A DNA stretch of 64,000 nt. Origin: Parasponia andersonii (taxonomy: Eukaryota; Streptophyta; Magnoliopsida; Rosales; Cannabaceae). The position numbers and the translations under genes were made by a program. Positions 12,196 through 22,947 of the stretch are shown here, one piece after another (positions within the stretch are counted from its first letter, which is position 1; each line of letters starts with the position of its first letter). The notes under the pieces are model-generated. The model was not told the origin of the DNA, made no database searches, and saw nothing but the letters and a program-made list of their open reading frames with translations. The stretch is taken from the NCBI GenBank assembly GCA_002914805.1, contig JXTB01000081.1, forward strand, positions 864,743 through 928,742, given 5' to 3'.

Positions 12196-13955
12196 CAAAA
12201 AATTTCGCAAAACAATTGACTATATGAGTACATAATATTAATTCATAGCAAATAGAACATATTTAAAGAGAATAAATCTAATACCTCTTATAGCCTATCA
12301 GTGGATCCTAGCCAATCTAAGCCTCAAATGCAACGGGATGAACATGTGAACGTTGCGTATAATTTTTTAAACTCAGACTTTAAGTACTTGCAATATTCTT
12401 AACATATGAAATTGCAAGAGTTTGTTCTAGAGAGAATAAAAAGACTCTTTTTTTTTCTCTCTAGGTTATGGAGGTTCTGTAGAAAATAATACATAATAGT
12501 ATATATTCTGCTAAGGTTTCATCTTATATATATATATATATATATATATTTATTAAAATATTTAATGAATTAATATATTTATATATATATATAACTTTAA
12601 AAACAATGACTTATTTTTTCTTAATAGGAAACCGTAACTTTTGTTTTAAAAAAAAAATGTGATCTTATATATATAACTAATTAATCTAATTAATTAATAT
12701 ATTTATATATAAAAATTAGTAGATAACTCACTCTTCAAGGAAGAGTGTTTCACTTTGAGTTAGTTTCCCAATTTCTATTTATCTAATTGTCTAATAATTA
12801 GATATTTTTAAATTTAAAATTTAAACAAATTAGAAAATTTTCCTCTCCATAAATTTAAATTAATTAATTCAAAATTAATTAATTAAAATTATTAATAATT
12901 ATAGAAAAACAATTTATTTAGACAAAGTGTGTAATACCAGAAATAATGTAATATCTAGTAAAGTGTTTGTAAGAGGTGGAATTAGGGACCTATGGACCTA
13001 TAATTTAAGTTCTAATAAATTATAATAATTAATTAAACTCTTTAATTAATTTGTCTAATTTATTAATTCCAGTATTACTCTACTAAAAATCTAGAATTGC
13101 ACTCTTAAAGTTACATAATTAATTTACTCAGAAAACAACAAGTAATTCATCGATTTAATCATTACATGTAGTTCAATCTTCCATAAATAATTTATAATTA
13201 GAGGTAGATCATGTTCCGTTTACTTCTTCGATTATATCTTTATCCTTGTATACCATTAATTCTCTGATGAACAATTAATTTATAAATCTATTATAAATTG
13301 AGTACTCAAACTATTCAAGTCCTAAATCAATATACAAAGGAATTATCTTTCTATGTTCCTAATAAAAAGAATTGATTCCATATCTGTAAGTTGTATTCCT
13401 AACTACTGATCTCATCATACTCCTAAGATACAGGTATTTCAGTCTGTTTAGGAAACGAACTTTTAACAAGTATATTAAAGAACATAATATTATAAATAAA
13501 AGTCTATAACTACTCAGGATTAAGATTGATCTACATATGATTATCTAGTGATATTATTTAAATTCTCAATAGTTAACAAAATTTATATGAAATTTAAATC
13601 ATGTTTGGTCCAGTCCTATATAATCGAATTATATAAAGTACCTCCATTGTGATGTCAACACATCAATAGTCCGGATGAAACTTTTATATTCTCAATATTA
13701 ATGGACTGTACTAATAATATTTAATTAAATATCCCAAACTTTAATTAATTATTACAAATTATGTTTAATTTATTATCCATAAATTTAACTCACATGTATA
13801 TAACGCTTATCTACTAAATTTGTAGTCATATAAATAAATTAGGAATTTTTTGATATTTAAAGACATACAAATGCACAAATTCAAATAAAAAATATCATTT
13901 TATAAATTCAGTAAATATCTAAAATATACATAAGTTTAGGACATAAATCCTAACG
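12196..13955 (-). mobile_element. LTR-like repeat, copy A
   Basis: This copy aligns by eye along most of its length with 34168-35682. Both start at a shared AAAACAATTGACTATATGAG region, share the GTGATGTCAACACATCAATAGT and ACATAAATCCTAAC blocks, and both end near TAGGACATAAATCCTAAC. On the minus strand that end reads GTTAGGATTTATGTCCTA, a typical copia LTR start. No gag or pol lies next to it, so it is either a solo LTR or a truncated element. Copy A contains about 190 bp (12320-12520) that copy B lacks. The lower border is not resolved. Confidence 0.5.
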
Positions 13956-14319
13956 ATCAGAACAAAAGAATCGTTCAAAATTATATAGAAAATGACTACC
14001 GATAGTAAAATACGCAGGAAATTAAAAATTTAAATATTTTTGGCCAACTAATCACTATATTTTAGCCATTAAATCAATATCCAATTGTCAAAAGTTTTGC
14101 AACTAACATCTACTAGAGTTAATCCCATATATATTTATACATTTGAACCAAGCTGAAAATTTATATAATAAAAAAATACTTCAATAAAATAAACCACTTA
14201 ATACAAATATAATGGAATTACAAATAACCCATCAAATGAATAATTGGCGAAAACATTATGTTCGACTAATTATCATGGAGCACAAAAACTAACAAGGAAT
14301 ATAACTAAAGCTTTAGGAG

Positions 14320-14416
14320 ACAGTTTTTCGCTTTTCAAAGTACGCTTTACCACCAGATCAGTTAGTTAACAGTTTTTCGCTTTTCAAAGTACGCTTTACC
14401 ACCAGATCAGTTAGTT
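14320..14416. repeat. 49-bp tandem duplication
   Basis: Two adjacent, essentially identical copies begin ACAGTTTTTCGCTTTTCAAA at 14320 and 14369. The copies show no visible divergence, so the duplication looks young relative to the decayed CACTA around it. Confidence 0.9.
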
Positions 14417-15181
14417 CTTTTGATTGATTTATGAAGTGACGTATTTTTGTAGAAATCAATATTAGACCACCTAAATTCTTCTAGATCTAGACCATAAAAG
14501 TTTTGTATTTATAAAAAGACCATAAAAATTATATATAAAAGAAAAAAAAAAACACAGCCCACGTAAATCTAGAATCGGATAGAAAAAAAGACCACATATA
14601 GATCTACATTTCTGATAACATATGTCTTCATGTGCACATAGGGAAGCATAATTAGAATATAAAAGTAAATAAACTTAACTACGAAGAGTTACCTTGACTC
14701 GATCTCTCTCTAGCGGAGTAAAAATATTGACAGGTCCTCTCTTATAAGTAGGAAGAGCAGAGGAAAAAAAAAAAAAAGTGATTTGATTTGTATAAATTAG
14801 AATTAAGTTTGACATATTATGATGTTTAAAGATTTTGGAGTATTAATCTTTATTATAAGAATCTCTATATACATATATACACATATATGTCTTACACTAC
14901 TCTTCGGGAAACGCATGTAGTGTCATAATTACGAATGAGAATATGACTGGTATATATATTACGATATAATATATGTGACCTATTGATTATATTATTGTAC
15001 ACTATCTGATAAATTGTTTTAATATATCGATGCGAGAGTCAAATCAGCGAAAATTGAGTAATAAAGTGCGAAGATTTCATTAAAAAGTTTAAAAAAAAAT
15101 TAAATAAACAATTACCATTATTTTTAAATGTTTAACTAAATTTACCAGATACTTGTTTCATTAGTTATTTGAGTAAAAAAG

Positions 15182-15519
15182 TTCATAAATAGTTGTTTTT
15201 AAAATTATATTTCCATTTTATTTTTATTTCATAAATATCTATTTTTATATTTTTTTGGAGAAATATAGATCACAACTATTTTACACATAAAATATAATGT
15301 ATTAAATGTATACTATAATCTACATTTTATGAATAAAAATTACATTAAAAATTGGCACATATTTTAAAATGTATAACGTTTATATTTTACACATAAAATA
15401 TGTACTTTATCGATAAAATTTGCCTTGTAAATATGGACTAATCATATTTTGTATATTAAATGTGGACCATAAAAATAAGTATTTTTGAAAGAAAAATTAC
15501 AAACAAGTATTTATGAAAA
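15182..15519. mobile_element. MITE-like repeat, copy 1
   Basis: The left end TTCATAAATAGTTGTTT and right end AAACAAGTATTTATGAA are nearly perfect inverted complements. The interior is a series of TACACATAAAATAT and ATTTTATG-type words with no coding capacity. A diverged copy in the opposite orientation lies at 42843-43170. Size, AT content and terminal inverted repeats fit a miniature inverted-repeat element; the superfamily is not determined. Confidence 0.5.
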
Positions 15520-16690
15520 ATGTTTCTAAAAACGAGTATTAAGTGTAAATTTCTCATTATTTGACAATTTTTTGGCCTAAAACTTAATATATGAACAAGT
15601 TAAAAAATTTTATAATGAAATATCCAACTCACTTAATGAAAAAAATAAAAATATAATATAATAAAACTTTTAAAAAATGAATATTTAATTATAATTTTTA
15701 AAATATGAATATTTACTTAAACTAATTTAAAAAATTATTATCCTACCTAATTTATAATTAAAAAGGACATTTATATCTATCATGTGTTTACGGATGGGCA
15801 CGAAAGATTTAGAGTTTTTGAGACTTTTAATTTTTTTGAAAAAGAAAAATATTGAGTGAAATGTTTTATTTGAGAAAACTTAACTGCTCTCAAAGAGGTG
15901 TACTTTTAGACTTAACAAACTAAAACTCATTGGTGGTAAATTATTGGGAATATCGACCAGAATCTGATAATGACAACGAAAGAAACAACGATAAGCCAGC
16001 CAAGTACTAAATGCTTAGTACTGAAGGCGAAAGTAGTGATGGCAATTAAGGCTTGGGCGACGATATACTTCTAATCAAAATTGACGTAGGAAATATCTTT
16101 ATATTATTTTATCTAGAAATTAATTAGTTGCTTTATACAAATAATTAACAGCAATATATTTTCTTTGGGATGCTTTACACTAAATTATTTTATGAACAAC
16201 AAATACATATCAAAAAGAAGTTTTTTCTTTTTTCAAATCATGATTTTCGATAAAAAGAAAAAGAATGGAGCCTCAGAGATCTTATATATTTATTATTGTA
16301 AATCGTTATCCATAGAAGGTTGATATAATATACCTATATATTTATAAAATAAAATAAAAAGTAGTGATGTCTAATTAGGGTTTATTTATTGAACGCTTTG
16401 AAATCTACAATTCCTTTTTCAGAATTTGCTATAGATTTCAGATTTTAAGTCTTGTTTTTCTATCATTTTTCCATTTTTGAATCGACATAATTTTAAACTT
16501 ATCATCTATCGCCATCCCTTAACATTTACCAGTCCATTTAATTCTTAGCACTATAGCATTAATCTGTTATATGTATCTTATCAAAAATATTTGTTTTGTT
16601 TTCTCTTTAAAAAAAAAAAAAGAAAATAACATTTGTTTTGTACATACAGGTTCCTAAGCAAATACCTATTAGAAGCGTAGAAAACAGTAA
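15520..16690. other. AT-rich intergenic DNA
   Basis: No gene, RNA or clear repeat is visible. A short non-AT patch at 15950-16070 has no domain. Confidence 0.5.
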
Positions 16691-16695
16691 TTTAG

Positions 16696-17427
16696 TGTTG
16701 ATGGAGGTTTTATCAACAATAAATTTAGAAAAAATCAAGAGATGTGGCTTGTGTGAATTGAATCAGTAATCAAAGCAAAAAATAAGAGAGAGGATTTTAT
16801 AGTGGTTCAGCCCCGAAAAAGATGAGCCTACGTCCACTGTTTTCTCACTATTTTATGAAGAATAACGAACACTCAAGGTTACAATCTCGTCTGGAAATTG
16901 GAAAGACTGAAAAGCTATTGAAAATACTAAAAACTTAGACTACCCCAATCTTGGAATACTCTAACCTTTGAATTACTCAAACTTGGAATTACTTAGACTT
17001 GAATTATCCTTCGGAACATAGAGTCTCCTTTATATAGGTAAAGGTAACTTTATGTCCCTAGGATCCTTATGTCCCTAGGATCCTAATTGTATAAACGGGT
17101 AACTATACAACTGGATAATATAATTGGATAATCATTCAAAACAGATAACTATTTGATCACAAATAGGAGACTTCAGTTTCCCTTTCCTTGTAGGTTTCTT
17201 TATAGCATTTACTTGTTTCCCTCTTTTTGTAGGTTTCTTTTATAGCATTTACGTGTTTCCCTCTTCTTATAGGTTTCCTGTTTGACAAGGCAAACTGCAC
17301 GGAGAAGGTCGCACAAAACCTGTGGAAGAGGTCGCATATAACCATCACGGAGGAGGTCGCATATAACCTTCACGGAGGAGGTCGCATATAACCCTTAAGT
17401 GACCTTAGGTTTTTAGACCGCACAACA
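16696..17427 (-). mobile_element. 3' LTR of Tat element 1 (full length, 732 bp)
   Basis: It begins TGTTGATGGAGG and ends CACAACA. It contains two sets of short internal repeats: about 38-bp units around TTGTAGGTTTCTTTATAGCA (17185-17278), and about 25-bp units with GGAGGAGGTCGCATATAACC starting near 17301, with repeat words at 17331, 17356 and 17381. Open frames inside the LTR are accidental. Confidence 0.9.
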
Positions 17428-17441
17428 ATTGCCCCCCAACT
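17428..17441 (-). other. Polypurine tract of Tat element 1
   Basis: On the minus strand the sequence just before the 3' LTR is GTTGGGGGGCAAT. A G-rich purine run ending immediately at the LTR start (TGTTGTGCGG) is the expected plus-strand priming site, and it confirms the minus orientation. Confidence 0.7.
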
Positions 17442-17782
17442 CCATTAGTTCTTTAGGACGAAATGGAGCTTCTAATTACCGTGCGATCTTGTGATGCCAT
17501 AACTTAAACTTGTGGTCTGAGTAGTCGAAGATCCATCAGATTCCAAATCTCATCTCTCAAGATCACGCGTATCTTTTTTTTTCTGTCAGAACGGAACACG
17601 TGTAGCTAAGAGCAAAATTTGAAGAAGTCTAATGATATCAACCGTCACTTTTAAAACTAAATCTTTTCAAATTTTAAACAACCCTGACTTTTCAGATAGA
17701 ATTAAATCCCGCGCAATCTCCAGCCTTCAGATTTAAAATTCAAATTCTCTGATCTACGGCTGCGATCTAACGGTACTTAGGT

Positions 17783-17790
17783 TATAAATA
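17783..17790 (+). promoter_or_regulatory. TATA box for the antisense gene of Tat element 1
   Basis: TATAAATA lies about 355 bp beyond the LTR edge, on the strand of the antisense gene. It is followed by a pyrimidine-rich stretch (TTTCATTTTACTGTTTCTCTC) and a probable noncoding first exon ending at GAAGAAAG|GTCAGTATG (donor near 17950). Element 2 has a comparable box in the comparable place. Confidence 0.5.
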
Positions 17791-18339
17791 TCAGAAACCA
17801 TCCCATCCTGTTTCATTTTACTGTTTCTCTCAGAAAACTTCAGAAATCCTCAGAACTCTAGCGTCGTTCTATCTCCCATGTCGCTCCAATCACCGCTTCT
17901 TCTCCGATGAAGTTTCGAATCGACTCAAACCTTCCTCTTCTGAAGAAAGGTCAGTATGTCTTCTCTTATTTCTTTCATTCTTGAAAATAACTTCAATCTG
18001 GGAATAAACTCATTTCACCGAAGTGAAACAAGAGATTTTTTTCCTCTTATACTCCCTCTTTTTCAGTTTGTAGAGTAGAATTACTAGATATCACTTAGAA
18101 ATGAACCTATGAAAAGAATTTCTAGGGTCTGATACCCTAATTTATTCTTACTAAACTGACAGTTCATTTACTGATGAACTGCTCGAACACTTTCTGATGA
18201 ACTGCTCGAACACTTTCTGATGAACTCGTAGACCATTTAGGAATAAACTTGTTTGTTTAGTGCAATTTTAGGATAAATACCCAGAATATTAGCGTAGTAG
18301 AAATCCTCAATATCTGAATTCCTGCGTATTTCTTTTCAA

Positions 18340-20493
18340 ATGTCTAGTAGTGAGGAACTATTTAGGGAAGGAAATGTCTTTTCTGGGGAATCCAGCTCAA
18401 GTGTTAGTTCCATTAAACTTGAGGATTATCTCGAGCCCGAACCCGAGATAGAAATAACTAGGGCAAGACAAAGTAGTCCTCGAATAGGCAATCTTCCCCA
18501 GGATCAATGGCCTAGACACATAAGGGATGCTCCCGCATTTTCTTCTGGCTATCAGTACGTTGAGGGAAACTGGTCATGTACCAATATTCGAACAACCTGC
18601 ACGTCGAACAAACTCAGCAAAATCGCGAGCGGCTACAAGATCGCCATCCCCTTTCGTCTTCCAATGGAATTCAACCGTCCACACACACCCCCTCGTGGGC
18701 TCGCTTCTTTCTCTGAGGCAGTCCTTAAATGCGGCGTGCATCTCCCCCTCCATCCGTATATAAAATCGATTATTGATTACTATGGGGACGTCCCTTTTCA
18801 ATTGACCCCTAATACTTATAGGTATATGGTAGGTTTGTATATTTTGTATCATAAATTAGGTTTAAAAACCCTTTCTCCTGAGGAATTCGCTTGGTTCTAC
18901 CAAGTGAAATCAAATCCGTCAGATCTCGGCTTCTTCTATGTGAGCAAGTGGTCGAATCAAGCCATAAAAACGATCTACGGGGTTCGCAACAACATGGGAA
19001 AATGGAAAAATCCATTTTTCCATTTTGACTATGCAGCCAACGGCTTCTTCCAAAACCCAGGTAGGTAGTCTTCCAATTTACTGCCTTGCTTATATATCTA
19101 TTCTCAAAACGAACCCAATTCCAAAGGCAACCCAAAAAAAAAGGAACCAACCCGAACCCCCAAGGAACAACCCCCAAAAAGAAGGACCAACAAACAACCT
19201 CCAAGTGAAAAAATTAAACGGAAAGGTCCAAGCAAAACCAAAGAACCTAGTCGCTTGCGGCCTGATTCCAAAGGGTGCCACGTTCCCAGACCCCCCAATT
19301 ATCTCCTCCAGACCAGCGAGCTCGAAGAAGAAGCCCAGGAAGAAGACGGACTTAGGTGCCTCGTCCTCCAGGATCAGAAAAAGAAAGGCACCGACCACAC
19401 CACCTCGCTCAGAGCCCTCATCTCCAGAGACCGTGTCCCCACCAGCTTCTCAACCAGCTCCACAGGAAGAAGGTAATCACACGCTCATTCTAATTACATT
19501 TATATTTCGTTTCCTCGCTCACTAACATATTCTGTTGTACAGAGATGGTCATTGGAAGCGGTCTGCGAGCTCCTCCATCAACTCTCGGGTCAATGGCAAG
19601 AAACAAAACACCCGAGAGTACGCCGCCATCAAAAGGGAAGGAGAAGGTTGATTGCTCGAAGAAGAGAAAAGTCGCCTTCGAGGACGTCCCAGCGAGCTCG
19701 CCTCCTCCTCAACCATCTCAGCCAGCGAGCACTTCAGAACCCCCTTCTGAGGCTGCTACCTCTTCGGAACCGAACTTGGCGGATAAAGGCGACGAACTCT
19801 TCGCGCTCCTTAACCAACTACCAGAGAAGGCTGGTATGAGCGCAACCTTCATCGACCGCTTCACGTTTGAAGAAGGTTGGGAGCGAATGAAGCGACATTC
19901 CGCCAAGGTCGCTTTCGGATCTGCGATGAGGCTGCTGGCCAATGTAAGCTTCTTAATTCTCACTTTTGATGTTGACTTGGAGATTTTCATAATACTTTAT
20001 TTTTTTTTAGACTACGGCTGCTGCTGTCCTGATGCACGATCCAATTCTCGAATGCTTAGAGAAAGCTGAGAAAGTCGATGAAATAACTCAGGCATTCGAG
20101 AACTCGGAAAAGGCTTGGGAGGAGTAGAGAGCAAACTTCCACTCTGAGAAGCAGCAGATGCTCGAAGAGCTAAACAAGGAGAAACTCGCCAAGGAAAACC
20201 TCGAGGAGAAAGTCAACGAGCTCGAGAAGGTCATTTCTGAGTATCCGGACCGTATGAGAGAAGCAACCACCGAGGCGGTTCACAAAGCCATCGAGGAGTT
20301 CAAAGTGACCGAGGTCAAAGAACTCGAAGATAAGGCTAGCGATATCGCCTCGTCGACCATCATCTTCAATATATTCTGCGAGCATCCGGATTTTGAATTC
20401 TCCATCCTTGGCAAGGACGTGGTCGAGCTTGTGCAGAGCTGGAAGGAGGATACAAACAAAGCTGGCGATGACGGCGCGAGCCCTTCCTCATGA
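18340..20493 (+). pseudogene. Antisense additional gene (aORF) of Tat element 1, Transposase_28-like, one nonsense codon
   Basis: It is read opposite to gag-pol. Exon 1 (18340-19060) opens with an acidic Ser-rich tail, then a region resembling the plant 'putative gypsy type transposon' domain: PLHPYIKSIIDYYGDVPFQL, YRYMVGLYILYHKLG, PEEFAWFYQVK and a following FFYVSKW. Its donor is CCCAG|GTAGGTAG. A basic Pro/Ser-rich exon 2 ends at 19472 (GAAGAAG|GTAATC), exon 3 is 19543-19943 (donor AAT|GTAAGC) and exon 4 is 20011-20493 after TTTTTTTTTAG. The junctions 2/3 and 3/4 keep the frame; the acceptor before exon 2 is not resolved. Exon 4 is a strong predicted coiled coil (EELNKEKLAKENLEEKVNEL). A TAG at 20125-20127 interrupts it, probably from CAG. 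The protein's role is unknown; such genes are described in Tat/Retand elements. Confidence 0.7.
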
Positions 20494-21230
20494 AGTGGTC
20501 TTTTTTGTTTTTTATTGTTTTTTATATTAAAACAATGCGGGCTTTGTCCCCTTTCTGTATGGACGACTCCTTTTGCTTTAATAAATATTTTTCCTTCCTT
20601 ATATGCTCCTGCAAAATAGCGATAAGAAACAATAGTAATTTTAACTAAGTAGTCAATCACAAGTGATCGATCAGTACGCTTTTAGCGATTTAAATCCGAC
20701 TAACTTAAAACGAGTTCTAAGCATTAGGATAGGTTAGGTCGCTTAAGAAAACAGTTAATACGAGTGATGCAAACTCTTAACTGTATTTTAAAAGTTCCAT
20801 GTCAAAATAAAACATAGCAATATATCACTTCGAACAACGAATGTTTTGCTTAGTTACTTTTTTGTTCGAGGAGGGAAATTGCGTAATACGACATGCTGAG
20901 GCATGAAGCGAGGAGAAAATCCTAGGATTTTAAGGAGATTCAGACGCATCGATGAAGTGAGATTTAGACACTTCGACGATCTAAAACCCTGTCTCCTCTA
21001 AATGGACGTTTGCATAGTCCCTTAGGAAACAAGTAGGAGATAACTCTGATCCCACTGCCCCCCGAGTTTTATGGTGTCCAAAAACTGCCATAAAACTATA
21101 AATGAAGAATAGCTGAAGTAATAACCGAGTTGATAAAGTAATAGCCGAAGACGAATGACGAACAAGGAATGATGAACAACGGATGACGATCAACGAATGA
21201 CGAAAACATGATATTCATGAAAGTTAACTG
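20494..21230. other. Convergent 3' untranslated zone of Tat element 1
   Basis: The zone between the stop of the antisense gene and the integrase tail on the other strand holds no domain. An AATAAAT at 20580 could serve as a plus-strand poly(A) signal for the antisense transcript. Repeated ATGACGAACAA/ACGAATGACG words occur near 21140-21205. Confidence 0.4.
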
Positions 21231-21253
21231 ATGAAAGCGACGAAGCTATCCTA

Positions 21254-21493
21254 CACCCCAGGCATGCTCAATCTTTTGTCCACCAGTTGGAGCTAACTTA
21301 TATATCCCAGGTCGAATGATGGCAATAACATTCTCAAGAGTTCCGAAGAATGAGGTCTTGTTGAAGGACAAGTGCCAATAAATCTTCGTTCGACTTTAGG
21401 GATATAACATCGAGTAGTGAACTGTTGATATGATGCGACCTGAAGCTGAGACTGCTCGCGCCTTTCTTCTAAGAGATCGAGCTCTAATGACAT
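21254..21493 (-). pseudogene. Integrase C-terminal remnant of Tat element 1
   Basis: The frame begins MSLELDLLEERREQSQLQ and continues VASYQQFTTRCYIPKVERRF, matching the segment that follows the integrase core in Tat gypsy polyproteins (LDLLEEKRE...AAYQQR...YN..V). After a stop it continues as LAPTGGQKIEHAWGV, the usual end of the polyprotein. The catalytic D,D,E core is absent. Just upstream (21494-21558) is the deletion junction. Confidence 0.65.
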
Positions 21494-21558
21494 GATATTC
21501 GGATTAATCCCGAAGATTAGATTTCAGAATAAACGACCAATGAAGCTCGCACAGGTTC

Positions 21559-21960
21559 CTAAATCCCCGTTTCAATTTTCAAAGTCCTGGAAGACAGATC
21601 GAATGATATATCTTCCAGGTCTTCAACGGGTCCAGTTCTGACTTCGTCGATTTCTCGAGGATCGAAGTCTTCACTGGTTGTATCAATTGACGCTTTCACT
21701 GACGCTTTATCTGACGATCTGACTGACGCTTTATCTGACGATCCGACTGGAGCTTTGCTCGCTGCCTCAGCTGACGTTTTATCCGCTACCATGACTGACG
21801 CTTTGTCCACTGCCACGACTGACGCTTCATCTGCGGCCACAGCTGACGCTTCATCTGCTGCCACGACTGACGCTTCGATCGCTTCTTCTGGCAGATGGAC
21901 CATCATTGTGTGGGACGTCGCATCTTTTGCCGCGCTAGGTTGCACTAGCTTATAACTCAT
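21559..21960 (-). pseudogene. Protease-RT linker of the Tat polyprotein with an octapeptide repeat
   Basis: The C-terminal part has the DFDPREIDEVRTGPVEDLED pattern followed by RTLKIETGI, the segment that in Tat gypsy polyproteins lies between protease and reverse transcriptase. The preceding half is an eight-residue repeat of the form DEASVVAA/DKASVRSS, about eight copies, encoded by a 24-bp tandem repeat (about 21688-21879). The repeat is Ala/Ser-rich and probably disordered. The frame ends at 21559, where RT should begin, because the RT-RNase H-integrase core has been lost. Confidence 0.65.
21688..21879. repeat. 24-bp coding minisatellite
   Basis: About eight units of ACTGACGCTTCATCTGCTGC-type sequence (24 bp, a whole number of codons) encode the octapeptide repeat. 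The units at the high-coordinate end are most alike; those at the low end have diverged. Confidence 0.8.
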
Positions 21961-22314
21961 GTGAGGGCACTAAGTTGGTCGGACTGCAGTTCGGCCCACT
22001 CGGTAGGGTTGATGTGGTGGTGCATCTCGTTGGCCTGCCCGGTCCAAGTTGTGAGTTAGGCCATGTGACTCTAGCAAAGGCTTGTGTCACGTGGTTCGTA
22101 GAGAGGGGAGCACCACGTGAGGCTGGTTTCACAGAGCAGCGTAAACCTCCCGCTCATGACAGTGGAAGGATTACGAGCCACTGGCGCACCCTCAGCCCAT
22201 ATTGCCCAGCGGGCCATCCTTGGTTGGACAACCATCTTTTGCTACGAGTTTCAGCGAGTTGTTATAGCAAGTCCTCGCATCATACTGATTTCCTCGCACC
22301 TCGCCTACCCGATT

Positions 22315-22947
22315 TTAGGTCGGGAACTTCATTGTTAGATGATAGATCGAGGTGACAGCTCGAAGTTCCCTTAATGTCGGTCTTCCTAGTACAGCATTGA
22401 AGGCAGATGGACAATCTATCACCAAAAACTGGGTCATTATTGATGAAACCCTTGGAAAGGTCCCAACGCTGACCATCAGTTCATTCATGCCCATAGGCGT
22501 CAGGCTGTCTCCAGTAAAACCATAGAGCGGAGCGGCGGCAGGCTTCAGGTCGCTCTCATATAATCCCATCTTCTTGAAGGCATCGAAGTATAGGATATCC
22601 ACAGTACTTCCGTTGTCGACCAATACTCACCACAACTGTGTGCTTCTACAGTTAATTTTTACGACCAGCGCGTCATTATGCGGATAATGGACTTCCCTTG
22701 CATCTTACTCTGTGAAGGTAATATCTATTTCCGGTACTCGTTGAAGCTTGCGTGGTCACTGATCAAGGTGCATGACGTTGGTTAACGGCTACTGTCAAGC
22801 TTCTCGTGCGTATCTATCTTGTGCTCGCTTGGAATCTCCTCCAACATGCGGCCCTCCAAAAATAGTTCGCACCTCGCGCTGAATTTCTGGAGGTCGTTGT
22901 TGGTCTTCTTCACGCCTTTCATCGCTCTACCTGGTATACTGCCGCAA
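22315..22947 (-). pseudogene. Aspartic protease region of Tat element 1
   Basis: The segment from 22623 down contains VDNGSTVDILYFDAFKKMGL, the retropepsin-type active-site loop (D-N-G-S in place of D-T/S-G), and later VLGRPTLRELRAVTS, the conserved flap and second hydrophobic-Gly strand of Tat proteases. Upstream, 22624-22947 encodes the gag-protease connector (REVRTIFGGP, SKRAQDRYAREA) with stops. This enzyme would cleave the Gag-Pol precursor. Downstream, the sequence 21961-22314 is frame-broken. Confidence 0.75.

Larger units (their letters stand above)
6062..14922 (-). mobile_element. CACTA (En/Spm) DNA transposon, decayed, with nested insertion
   Basis: The interior encodes a TNP2-type transposase pseudogene on the minus strand. 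The left edge reads CAACTACAAAATACCCC (a one-base-expanded CACTACA terminus), followed by subterminal repeats. The right edge read on the minus strand is CACTACATGCGTTTCCC. Both edges are flanked by the trinucleotide TCA (6059-6061 and 14923-14925), the duplication size known for CACTA elements. Beyond CACTACA the terminal match is weak, so the right border is tentative. A 1.76 kb LTR-like copy is nested at 12196-13955. A minus-strand TATA-like CTTATAAG at 14741-14748 and a GTAAC donor-like site near 14691 could belong to the first transposase exon. Confidence 0.55.

Noticed and set aside
12027..12227. 66-codon plus-strand frame with a 14-residue internal duplication
   Set aside because: Its end is shared with copy B of the LTR-like repeat, no domain is visible, and the peptide repeat alone is not enough to call a gene.
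17157..17348. Lys-rich frame (also at 24892-25098)
   Set aside because: It is the same LTR repeat read in reverse; the Lys/Glu pattern comes from the short internal repeats.
18574..19398. Minus-strand frames opposite the antisense gene exons
   Set aside because: They are mirror frames of the Pro- and Lys-rich exons and carry no gypsy pol motif, so they are not remnants of the deleted pol.
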